DNA of 6,479 bases from Myxococcales bacterium. Lineage in GTDB: Bacteria > Myxococcota > Bradymonadia > UBA7976 > UBA1532. Position numbers and translations under genes: made by a program. Positions 1-6,065 of this stretch are shown in pieces (position 1 is the first letter of the stretch; the number at the start of each line of letters is the position of its first letter). The notes under the pieces are model-generated. The model was not told the DNA's origin. It searched no databases and saw only the letters and a program-made list of their open reading frames with translations. The stretch is from contig JAGQJJ010000238.1 in the NCBI GenBank assembly GCA_020430675.1, forward strand, positions 1 through 6,479. Direction: 5' to 3'.

Positions 1-698
1 CCCCGCGCCCGCAGGTCGTCGAGATGGACGTGCGCACCGGCTCGAACGCTCTCGTAGGGCTTGCGGTCGTCGAGGAAGGTGCACTCGAGGATCAGCACGC
101 GCGCGTCGAGCAGCTCGGGGGACGCTTCGAGCACGCGAGGCAGGGTGTCGGTGGCGTAGGCCAGCTCGACGTGCTCGACTATGTCGAACAGGTCTTCGCC
201 CGCGCGCCGACGCCGGCCGATCTCGGGGCCGGGCAGATCCTGGAATTCAGGCCGCAGCTTGGGCACGCGCTGGAAGAAGACGTAGCCGAGCGCCGGCACC
301 GGGTGGAAGGTGCGCACGGCGCGCACCCACAGGTCGCGGCGGATTTGCAGCTCGTCGCCGGGGCGCATCGGGGCCAGTTCAACCTGCAGCGGGAAGCGGT
401 GCATGCGGCTGTAGGCGGCGAGCGCGTCGGGCAGCTCGTCGGCGAGCGGGGCGGGCAGGTGCACCGTCAGCGGCTTGCGCACGCCGACCAGGTCGCGCAT
501 GCCAAGCAGGCCGGGCAGGGCGCCGATGTGATCGACGTGGGCGTGGCTGAGAAACAGCCGGCTGGCGCTGCAACCGGTGCGCAGCGCGGTGCCGGCGTCG
601 AACAGCGCGTCCAGCTCGGGAACGTGCAGGCCGGTGTACATGCCGCCGAGCGAGCGGCCGCGCACGGTGTAGCGGCCGGTTTTGATCTCGGTGACCAT
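1..698 (-). CDS. MBL-fold metallo-hydrolase, RNase Z/BN-like (C-terminus outside window)
   Basis: This reading frame is open from the ATG at 698 to the left edge (232 codons, no stop), so the C-terminus is missing. It carries the metallo-beta-lactamase metal motif HxHxDH as SHAHVDHIG (His52, His54, Asp56, His57). Further on are a His in a GY-containing strand (His132, FHPVPALGY), a probable bridging Asp in YATDT (Asp184), a LECTFLDD segment (about 204-211) and HVHLDDL (about 223-229). This order matches the RNase Z/BN (COG1234) branch better than glyoxalase II or class B lactamases. Family members are cytoplasmic zinc phosphodiesterases, typically acting on tRNA 3' ends, but this branch also holds many uncharacterised hydrolases, so the substrate is unknown. 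The start overlaps the upstream stop by one base (TGATG) and has no clear Shine-Dalgarno sequence, which suggests translational coupling. It is the third gene of the HelD-type operon. The family call is firm and the tRNA-processing role is only possible. Confidence 0.85.
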   Translation of the reverse strand, partial: MVTEIKTGRYTVRGRSLGGMYTGLHVPELDALFDAGTALRTGCSASRLFLSHAHVDHIGALPGLLGMRDLVGVRKPLTVHLPAPLADELPDALAAYSRMHRFPLQVELAPMRPGDELQIRRDLWVRAVRTFHPVPALGYVFFQRVPKLRPEFQDLPGPEIGRRRRAGEDLFDIVEHVELAYATDTLPRVLEASPELLDARVLILECTFLDDRKPYESVRAGAHVHLDDLRAR

Positions 699-1159
699 CA
701 ACGCTGGCGCCGCCGTCGGAGTTGCAGCGCGCCGACGAGCAACAGCGCCAGCCAGGGCACGATGACCCGGGCGCGACCGGGCGTCGCCGCGCAGCCGCCT
801 TCGCCGGGCTCGGTGCGCGCGATGTCGCCCCGCACGCAGCGATTGCACTGGGCGAACGACTTGTCGGGGTCGGTCGTGCACTGGTCCTGCGGCGCGCAGA
901 TGCCGTCCTGGCCATCGAAGCGCACGCAGAAGCTGCCCGCTTCGAGGCCGGCCCAGCAGGGGTCGACGCAGAGCAGGCATTCGTTGACCTCGGTGTCGGG
1001 GTCATCGGTACACAGCGTGTCGAGCACGCAGGCGCCATACTCGGGGCCGGGTTTATTGCACGGATCACCGGGGTCGGCGCCCTCGCAGGCAAAAAACGCG
1101 GCGGGCACGTTGGCCGCGGCCGGCGTCACGAGAATCAGCAAGAGAATCAAGGGCTTCAT
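698..1159 (-). CDS. Secreted Cys-rich protein with MYXO-CTERM-like C-terminal anchor
   Basis: This 153-residue protein has a signal peptide (residues 1-16, hydrophobic core LILLLILV, likely cut after AAA), then an acidic ectodomain with 12 cysteines. The tail has a Gly-Gly-Cys (Cys123), a hydrophobic helix (about 132-147) and an Arg cluster (RRRRQR). That layout of Cys, one helix and Arg resembles the MYXO-CTERM sorting signal of Myxococcota, which is processed by myxosortase for surface display, although the Cys-to-helix spacer is longer than usual. The ectodomain contains two copies of one cysteine pattern (residues 34-64 and 78-108), probably a disulfide-bonded repeat. I do not recognise the ectodomain or know its function. 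The ATG overlaps the helicase stop by four bases (ATGA), with a GGGGA sequence six bases upstream inside the helicase gene. A surface protein made from an operon with a HelD-type ATPase and an RNase Z-like hydrolase is unexpected. Confidence 0.8.
   Translation of the reverse strand: MKPLILLLILVTPAAANVPAAFFACEGADPGDPCNKPGPEYGACVLDTLCTDDPDTEVNECLLCVDPCWAGLEAGSFCVRFDGQDGICAPQDQCTTDPDKSFAQCNRCVRGDIARTEPGEGGCAATPGRARVIVPWLALLLVGALQLRRRRQR
701..793 (-). other. MYXO-CTERM-like C-terminal sorting segment
   Basis: This segment encodes residues 123-153 of the Cys-rich protein: the last Cys, a short ATPGRAR spacer, a helix rich in Leu and Val, and a basic tail of five Arg and one Gln. Known MYXO-CTERM signals have an invariant Cys followed by a transmembrane helix and Arg residues, and this fits in outline. 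It could also be a simple C-terminal membrane anchor. Confidence 0.55.
836..1060 (-). repeat. Tandem duplication of a five-cysteine module in the Cys-rich protein
   Basis: Within the 153-residue protein, Cys34-44-50-61-64 and Cys78-88-94-105-108 follow the identical pattern C-x9-C-x5-C-x10-C-x2-C, offset by 44 residues. Both copies share Gly before the second Cys, a CTxDPD after the third and CxxCV at the end. Cys25 and Cys68 lie outside the modules. The residues between the cysteines have diverged, which suggests an old duplication kept for its disulfide pattern. Confidence 0.8.
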
Positions 1160-3495
1160 GGGTCATCCCCGTCGTCAGCGTCGAGGCCGCGGCCTTCGAG
1201 CAGCGCCGCGGGCAGCAGCGGCGAGGGCGTCTCGGAGGTGATGAGCCAGAGCTGGTGTGCGGCGCGCGTCGCGGCGACGTGCAGCAGATGCCGCGCTTCG
1301 AGCGCGTCGGGGTAATGGCGCGCGGTGGGCTCAAGCAGGACCACGTAATCGTATTCGAGGCCCTTGATCTGGTAGACGTCGGTCACGTCGATGCCCGGGG
1401 TGAAGTCGAATTCCTGCTGGCGAATGCGGCGCAGGGCGGGCACCTCGGCGCGTTCGAGGCCCTGAAAGTACAGGTCGGCGACCTCGGGCGTGCGGGCGAT
1501 GAGCGCCACGCTTGACCGCCGCTCGCGGGTGCGCAGGCTCTTGAGGGCGTCGGCGAGGAAGGCCACGGCTTCTCCGGTCTCGTCGAACCGCAACAGCTCG
1601 ACCGGGGCGCCGTCGCGCGCATCGCGGGCGGCGCCTTCGGTGGCCAGCGGGCCGAGCACATGACGGGCGAGCGCCATGACCTGACGGGTCGAGCGATAAC
1701 TGATGGCCAGCGGCGGCAGGACGTGGGCGTCAAGGCGCAGCAGGCCGATCAGCTCTTTCCAGTCGCCGAAGCCGGTATCAAGGCTGAGCCGTTGCGCGGT
1801 GTCGCCGGCGAGCGTGACCGGCGTCTTGGGCCGCGCGGCGCCGCAGAGCACGGCCAGCGAGAGCGGGGGCAGGTCCTGCGCTTCGTCGACCATGATGTGT
1901 TCATACGAGAGCGAGCGCCCCGATGGGCCGGCGAGGCGGCCGTATTGAAGCTGGCAGACCCGCAGCAGCGCGGCGAGGTCGTCCACGTCGAGGTGGCCGC
2001 GGATGTCGCCTTCGAGCACGTCGAAGCCGTCGACGCCCATGCGGCGGTCCTGGTCGATATGCGACAGGTCTTCGGGATCGTCGGCCTGGCGGCCGACGAC
2101 GTCGACCAGTTGCTCCAGCTCCCAGTCCGAAAACGGCACGCCGTGGCGCGTCAAGGCGTCGCCGAGCTGCGTGCGGTCGGTCATCAGGCCGGCCCAGACC
2201 TCGACCGGATCGCTCAGCTCGGCGCGGGCCCGTTCGAGCGCCCGCTTGACCAGCACGCCGTGTTCATCGAGCACGTCGCGGCCTTCGGGCGTCTCGCGCA
2301 GCCAGCGTTCGAGCGCGTCGAGCCGCGGCACCGAATGCAGGTTGCGGCGGCGCACCCAGGCGTCGAGCAGCGCGGGGCCACCGGCTTCGGCGAAGACCTC
2401 ATCGAAGCCGCGGGCCTGCGCCTGCACGGCCTCTTCGATCAGCTTCACCATGATCGGCAGGCGCTTGAGCCGGCGCGCGCCGCTGGGGGTGTCGTCGGTC
2501 AGGTCGCGGCCGGCCATCGCCGGGATGAGCCGCTTGACACTGTCGCGGGCCCAGGCGGGGAAGGTGCGGATGGGCACGCCGCCCACGTCGAGCGCTGGAA
2601 GCACGCTGCTGACATAGCGGCGCAGCGCCTCGCCGGGCGTGATGACCAGCATGCGCTTTGCGTTGAAGCGCTTGCGGTCGGTGAAGTGCAGGAAGGCGAC
2701 GCGGTGCAGGGCGATGGTGGTCTTGCCGGTGCCGGCGCCGCCGCGCACGACAACGACGCCGGTGCGCGGGTCGCTGATGATGCGGAACTGCTCGGGATCG
2801 ATGAGCGCGGTGATCTCGGGCAGGCGCTGGTCGGCGCCGTGGCGGCCGAGGCGATCGCTGGGCGCGCGGGTGGCCACGCCGACGCCGCCGGCGAGCTGGC
2901 TGCGCTCGGCGGCCAGGCGGCGCCAGTCACCGGCTTCGTCGCGTACCAGCACCGCTTCGCCCTCGCGCATGCGCATGAGGCGGCCGTCGGCGATGTTCAG
3001 CGTGCGGCGCAGCGTGACGCGCCCGGTCTTCAGCGCGCCGGCGATGCGCTCCTCGTATTCGTCGCCCTGCTCGTAGCAGTAATAGATGCGGCTGATGGGC
3101 GAGTTGCGCCAGTCGACGATGCTGACGCCGCGCTGGTTGTCGATGAAGGCGCGGCGGCCGATCAGCACGTCGCGCACGCGGGGCGCGCCGTCTTTGACGT
3201 CGGTCAGGCGCAGGTGCGCGAAGTAGGGATTTTGCGGGTCGGCGAGCATGGCGTACTCGCGGTCCTGGGCGGCGCGCAGGGCCGAGAGGCGCGTCATGTG
3301 CTCGACGAGCATGGCGTGGTCCTCGGCGGCGGTCTCGCCGAGCTGGTCGCGCAGGGCGATCAGCTCGGCGTCGAAGTCGAAGCTGCCTGCCGGACGGGCG
3401 ATCACTTTGGCGAGCTCGGCCTGCACGCGGCGCAGCAGCGCCTCTTCATCGGCGATGGCGGTCTGCTCGTCGGGGGTGAGGGGTTCGTCGGCCAT
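1156..3495 (-). CDS. HelD-like superfamily 1 ATPase (UvrD-type, RNA polymerase recycling family)
   Basis: This 779-residue protein is close to Bacillus HelD in length (about 774). Residues 1-90 are charged and probably helical, in the place of the arm HelD puts into the RNA polymerase secondary channel. Residues 110-140 (IGRRAFID, then VDWRNSPISRIYY) and the following GDEYEER/LRRTLNI stretch match the family-specific region before the motor. Motor motifs follow in order: Walker A GGAGTGKTT (252-260), Walker B VDEAQD (536-541), GDTAQRL (564-570), SYRST (599-603), KGLEYD (711-716) and HVAATRA (739-745, with likely Arg finger Arg744). All catalytic residues are present. About 270 residues between Walker A and B lack motifs, in the place of the HelD clamp insertion. 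HelD uses ATP to release stalled RNA polymerase from nucleic acid, and the same role here is inferred. The start is supported by GGGAG five bases upstream. The 3' end overlaps the next gene by four bases. A UvrD-like DNA helicase of another subfamily is the main alternative. Confidence 0.88.
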   Translation of the reverse strand: MADEPLTPDEQTAIADEEALLRRVQAELAKVIARPAGSFDFDAELIALRDQLGETAAEDHAMLVEHMTRLSALRAAQDREYAMLADPQNPYFAHLRLTDVKDGAPRVRDVLIGRRAFIDNQRGVSIVDWRNSPISRIYYCYEQGDEYEERIAGALKTGRVTLRRTLNIADGRLMRMREGEAVLVRDEAGDWRRLAAERSQLAGGVGVATRAPSDRLGRHGADQRLPEITALIDPEQFRIISDPRTGVVVVRGGAGTGKTTIALHRVAFLHFTDRKRFNAKRMLVITPGEALRRYVSSVLPALDVGGVPIRTFPAWARDSVKRLIPAMAGRDLTDDTPSGARRLKRLPIMVKLIEEAVQAQARGFDEVFAEAGGPALLDAWVRRRNLHSVPRLDALERWLRETPEGRDVLDEHGVLVKRALERARAELSDPVEVWAGLMTDRTQLGDALTRHGVPFSDWELEQLVDVVGRQADDPEDLSHIDQDRRMGVDGFDVLEGDIRGHLDVDDLAALLRVCQLQYGRLAGPSGRSLSYEHIMVDEAQDLPPLSLAVLCGAARPKTPVTLAGDTAQRLSLDTGFGDWKELIGLLRLDAHVLPPLAISYRSTRQVMALARHVLGPLATEGAARDARDGAPVELLRFDETGEAVAFLADALKSLRTRERRSSVALIARTPEVADLYFQGLERAEVPALRRIRQQEFDFTPGIDVTDVYQIKGLEYDYVVLLEPTARHYPDALEARHLLHVAATRAAHQLWLITSETPSPLLPAALLEGRGLDADDGDDP

Positions 3496-3500
3496 GGGGA

Positions 3501-3505
3501 CTCCC
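3501..3505 (-). promoter_or_regulatory. Shine-Dalgarno sequence of the HelD-like gene
   Basis: On the minus strand, GGGAG lies five bases before the ATG at 3495. It fixes this start over downstream ATGs. It is the clearest ribosome binding site in the window. Confidence 0.6.
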
Positions 3506-3523
3506 GAAACTCGAGGGTCGATT

Positions 3524-3552
3524 GTTGTAGCAGACCTGGGTGACGTTGTCGT
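3524..3552 (-). promoter_or_regulatory. Candidate sigma-70-type promoter of the HelD-like operon
   Basis: On the minus strand, ACGACA (3552-3547) and TACAAC (3529-3524) are separated by 17 bases. Each matches four of six consensus positions. The predicted start near 3517 would leave a leader of about 20 bases containing the GGGAG ribosome site. It is the most A/T-rich spot in the intergenic region. This is a motif match only. Confidence 0.4.
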
Positions 3553-3624
3553 GTGCCGGCGGGCGGTGCTGGGTTGAGGCGTCGCGGGGCGCGCGCGATT
3601 TCCCTTCGGTTCGGGGGGCTGTGG

Positions 3625-3637
3625 TAGGCTCCCGCCG
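3625..3637 (+). promoter_or_regulatory. Possible -10 element giving a leaderless transcript for the gene at 3638
   Basis: TAGGCT (3625-3630), preceded by TGTGG, ends exactly seven bases before the ATG at 3638, so transcription could begin at or next to the start codon. No Shine-Dalgarno sequence is present before this ATG, which fits a leaderless message. No convincing -35 box is seen, and the hexamer matches only three of six consensus positions. Confidence 0.25.
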
Positions 3638-4132
3638 ATGCGTCTGCCCGCCCGATCATTGTTTGCTGCCGCGCTGCTGAGCGCGGCGCCAGCGGCTCAC
3701 GCCGAACCGCCCGCCGAGGCCCCGGCCGAGGCGCCTGGTGACGCACCCGGCGCGGCGCCGGCGACCGAGGGCGGCGCTGCGCTGACCCTGGAGCCCGCGG
3801 CCGATCTGAGCCTGGGCCTCGCCGCCACGGCGCTGATCTCGCTGGGCATGGGCGGCGGCCTCTTGCTGCTGGCCCTCGACGCCGAAGACAAGCGCAAAAG
3901 CGCCGCCACCGAGTACATCGAGACGCCCTATGCCTCGCCGGCCGAAGCCAAAGCCAAGCGCCGTCATGATGAAGCGGCGCGCAAGGTCTCGGGTTTTGGG
4001 CTCGCGGGCTATGGCTTCGTCGCGATCGGCGCCGCGCTGGGCGTGGCCGCGGGCGTCATCTGGCTGACCGACGACGGCGCGGTGACCCCGGTGGTCGGGC
4101 CCGAGAGCGTCGGCGTGCAGGGCCGTTTCTGA
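3638..4132 (+). CDS. Ala/Pro-rich inner-membrane hairpin protein, function unknown
   Basis: This 164-residue protein belongs to no named family that I recognise. It has a signal peptide (1-22, likely cut after AHA), a periplasmic linker rich in Pro, Ala and Glu (23-50, with repeated PAEA), a first membrane helix (about 58-80), a charged loop (81-117) and a second helix (about 118-143). The C-terminal tail ends in GVQGRF. The loop is rich in Lys and Arg (DKRKS, KAKRRH), so the positive-inside rule places it in the cytoplasm and both ends in the periplasm. Proteins with a Pro/Ala linker and a two-helix hairpin are common in Myxococcota, often after TPR or PEGA domains, and here only the hairpin part is present. 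The gene lies three bases before the MopE/SUMF1 lipoprotein gene, so the two are probably co-transcribed and may act together in the envelope. The strong signal peptide directly after the ATG supports the start. Confidence 0.75.
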   Translation: MRLPARSLFAAALLSAAPAAHAEPPAEAPAEAPGDAPGAAPATEGGAALTLEPAADLSLGLAATALISLGMGGGLLLLALDAEDKRKSAATEYIETPYASPAEAKAKRRHDEAARKVSGFGLAGYGFVAIGAALGVAAGVIWLTDDGAVTPVVGPESVGVQGRF

Positions 4133-4135
4133 TCG

Positions 4136-5962
4136 ATGCGCTGCCTGCCCGCGCTGCTCTTGGCGATCGGCCTCGCCGGCTGCGTTGATGTCTTCCCCGA
4201 GCGTCCGGCCAAGACGGCGCCGACCTGCGTGCCTGCGCCCGAAGAGTGCAATGGCAGCGACGAAGACTGCGATGGCCGCATCGATGAGGACTTCGACATC
4301 AACACCGACCCGCAGCATTGCGGCGGCTGTCGCGAGAACTGCTACGCGCGGTCGAACGGCGTCGTCGAGTGGCGCTGCGTTGATCAGGTCTGCCAGGTCG
4401 CCGTCTGCGAGGCCAATCGCTTCGATCGCGACGGGCGGCCCGGCAATGGCTGCGAAGAGCGCTGCGCGGTGGGGGTCGAAGAGTGCAATGGCCTAGATGA
4501 TGACTGCGACCTGCGCATCGATGAGGGCCTGACGCCGCCGTTTGTCGGCGGCGAAGGCATCTGCGCGACGACGCCGATGGTCTGTGACTCGGGTTCGTTT
4601 GCGTCCGAGCCGCCCGATGATGCCGACGCGGGCGAGGGCGGGCCGCGCGCGCCGGGGTGGTATCCGCCCGACTGGGCCGAGGTGGAGGGCTTTGAAGCCA
4701 CCGAGACCCTCTGCGATGGCATCGACAATGACTGCGATGGCGTCGTCGACGAGGGCGATCCGCCGCCGCTGCCCCTGTTGCCGGGCATCTGCGCCGGCAC
4801 GCGCGCGGTCTGCAACGGCGTCGATGGCCTGGGCCTGCCCGATTTGCGCACCGTGCCGGGTTATCAGGCGGTCGAGCGCACCTGTGACGGGCTCGACAAT
4901 GACTGCGATGGCGCGATCGATGAGACCTTCGACGGTCAAGGCACGCCCTGCCTGACCGGCGTCGGCGCCTGCCGCCGCGCGGGCGCGGTGCGCTGCGATC
5001 CCGAGGCGCACGCGCTGTTCTGCGAGTCGGCGCCGGCCCAACCCGCGGCGACCGACGGGCGCTGCGATGGCATCGACGATGACTGCGACGATCGCATCGA
5101 CGAAGACCCGCCGTGCAATGGCTGCCGGGTGGGCACCGCCGTGCCCGAAGGCTTCGTCTGCGTGCCGGCGGGCACCGCGTTCATCGGCGCCGACGACGCA
5201 CCCGATCTCGACTACTCGCTCATCGAAGCCCCGGTGCACCAGGCCATCCTCACGCGGCCCTTCCTGATGAGCACGCACGAGGTGACCCAGGCCGAATGGC
5301 GCGCCGTGATGGGCACCGATCCCTCGCATCGCGCGGCTTGCGATGACTGCCCGGTCGAGCGGGTCAGCCTGCTCGACGCCCTGGTTTTTGCCAATGCGCG
5401 CTCGGTCGCGAGCCGCCTGCCGCAGTGCTATGCCCTGGTCGGCTGCGCGGGCACGCCGGGCGCGGGTTGCCTGCCCGATGACGTGGCCTGCCTCGGTGAC
5501 TTCGAGTGCACCGACGCCACGGTCGACCTCGACTGCCCCGGCTGGCGGCTGCCGACCGAGACCGAATGGGAGTACGCCGCCCGCGCCGGCGAGTGGACGT
5601 TGTGGTGGTTCGGCGACGACCCCGCCGCGCTGCCGCTGCACGCCTGGTTTGTCGACAACTCGGAGAACCGCCCGCGCCGCGTGGCCCAGAAGCAGCCCAA
5701 CCCCTGGGGTCTGTTCGACGTGCACGGCAATGTGGGCGAGTGGGTGATGGACCGCCGTGAGTTCTACGTCGAGCACGGCGACCCGGCGGTCGATCCGCTC
5801 TTCCTCAGCCCGCTCGACCCGTTTGCGGTCTATGTCGCCCGCGGCGGCACCTTCCGCTCGCGGGCGGGCCTCACCCGCGCCGCCCGCCGCGACGGCGATC
5901 TGATGATCGTGCGCCGCGACACCGTGGGCCTGCGCCTCGTGCGCACCTTGCCCGGGTTGTAG
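4136..5962 (+). CDS. Lipoprotein with five MopE-type repeats and a SUMF1/FGE-like domain
   Basis: This 608-residue protein starts with a lipoprotein signal whose lipobox is LAGC, so Cys16 is the likely lipidation site. Val17 at +2 rather than Asp favours outer-membrane sorting. Residues 17-330 form a Cys/Asp-rich stalk with five copies of C-(N/D)-G-x-D-x-D-C-D-x-x-(I/V)-D-E, the putative metal-binding motif of MopE-type proteins. The stalk also has a DPQHCGGC segment (58-65) and an NGCEERC segment (104-110), both typical of deltaproteobacterial surface proteins. Residues 341-606 are a SUMF1/FGE-sulfatase-type domain: PAGTAFIG, STHEVTQAEWRAVMG, WRLPTETEWEYAARAG (470-485), NPWGLFDVHGNVGEW (522-536), ARGGTF (568-573) and GLRLVRT (598-604). 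A six-Cys insertion (431-467) precedes WRLPTE. True formylglycine-generating enzymes have two copper-binding cysteines after RGGS, and here those places hold Ser575 and Thr580, so sulfatase activation is unlikely. A binding or structural role at the cell surface is inferred. There is no clear ribosome site. Translation probably follows from the gene three bases upstream. Confidence 0.88.
   Translation: MRCLPALLLAIGLAGCVDVFPERPAKTAPTCVPAPEECNGSDEDCDGRIDEDFDINTDPQHCGGCRENCYARSNGVVEWRCVDQVCQVAVCEANRFDRDGRPGNGCEERCAVGVEECNGLDDDCDLRIDEGLTPPFVGGEGICATTPMVCDSGSFASEPPDDADAGEGGPRAPGWYPPDWAEVEGFEATETLCDGIDNDCDGVVDEGDPPPLPLLPGICAGTRAVCNGVDGLGLPDLRTVPGYQAVERTCDGLDNDCDGAIDETFDGQGTPCLTGVGACRRAGAVRCDPEAHALFCESAPAQPAATDGRCDGIDDDCDDRIDEDPPCNGCRVGTAVPEGFVCVPAGTAFIGADDAPDLDYSLIEAPVHQAILTRPFLMSTHEVTQAEWRAVMGTDPSHRAACDDCPVERVSLLDALVFANARSVASRLPQCYALVGCAGTPGAGCLPDDVACLGDFECTDATVDLDCPGWRLPTETEWEYAARAGEWTLWWFGDDPAALPLHAWFVDNSENRPRRVAQKQPNPWGLFDVHGNVGEWVMDRREFYVEHGDPAVDPLFLSPLDPFAVYVARGGTFRSRAGLTRAARRDGDLMIVRRDTVGLRLVRTLPGL
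4247..5104 (+). repeat. Five MopE-type Asp/Cys repeats within the lipoprotein gene
   Basis: Copies lie at 4247-4288, 4484-4525, 4712-4753, 4883-4924 and 5063-5104, encoding residues 38-51, 117-130, 193-206, 250-263 and 310-323. Copies 3 to 5 are close at DNA level (TGCGATGGC followed by ATCGAC in two of them). They sit inside a larger unit, GxC, a second Cys, a spacer, then TC/RC and the DNDCDG core, with spacers of varied length. Conserved Asp residues suggest calcium or another metal, as proposed for MopE-like proteins. Copies 1 and 2 begin CNG and the rest CDG. Confidence 0.85.
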
Positions 5963-5979
5963 CCGAGACCCGATAGAAC

Positions 5980-6009
5980 TTGAAATCAGGCCCCCGTTCG
6001 GCCTACACC
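5980..6009 (+). promoter_or_regulatory. Candidate promoter of the GCS2-family gene
   Basis: TTGAAA (5980-5985) matches five of six bases of the -35 consensus. TACACC (6004-6009) lies 18 bases on and matches three of six of the -10 consensus. This is the only A/T-rich spot between the two genes (AGAACTTGAAATCA). Transcription would begin near 6016, about 50 bases before the start codon. Confidence 0.3.
5988..6004 (+). terminator. Weak hairpin after the lipoprotein gene, doubtful terminator
   Basis: AGGCC (5988-5992) pairs with GGCCT (6000-6004) around a seven-base loop, 25 bases after the lipoprotein stop. No T-run follows and the stem is only five pairs, so it is not a standard intrinsic terminator. 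It also overlaps the candidate promoter. Confidence 0.2.
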
Positions 6010-6011
6010 GG

Positions 6012-6032
6012 CGCGGCGGCGGCGTCGCCGCG
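6012..6032 (+). other. GC-rich hairpin in the leader of the GCS2-family gene
   Basis: CGCGGCG (6012-6018) and CGCCGCG (6026-6032) form a seven-pair stem with a seven-base loop. An alternative six-pair stem (6016-6021 with 6026-6031) has a GCGT loop. No T-run follows. It lies 33 bases before the ATG and could be a terminator remnant, a leader structure or chance in GC-rich DNA. Confidence 0.25.
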
Positions 6033-6065
6033 ACCGCAAACTCCAGCCGAATCAGCGAGCGCACG

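Noticed and set aside
24..1241. Long plus-strand open frame (405 codons) opposite the hydrolase and Cys-rich genes
   Set aside because: The product is low-complexity (Gly, Ala, Val, Gln, His) without motifs, and it lies antisense to genes with clear domain signatures. Such frames are usual in GC-rich DNA.
1660..3543. Very long plus-strand open frame (627 codons) opposite the HelD-like gene
   Set aside because: Its sequence is the antisense image of GC-rich codons (Ala, Gly, Val, Asp, His), with no domain and no ribosome site. The minus-strand gene has all SF1 motor motifs in order.
3656..4318. Minus-strand open frame (220 codons) opposite the hairpin protein
   Set aside because: It is Arg/Ala/Gly-rich without motifs, while the plus-strand gene has a signal peptide, two helices and sensible charge topology.
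4247..5104. Possible CRISPR-like or tandem DNA repeat array
   Set aside because: The recurring units are unevenly spaced (171-237 bases apart), stay in one reading frame and encode a known protein motif, so they are coding repeats.
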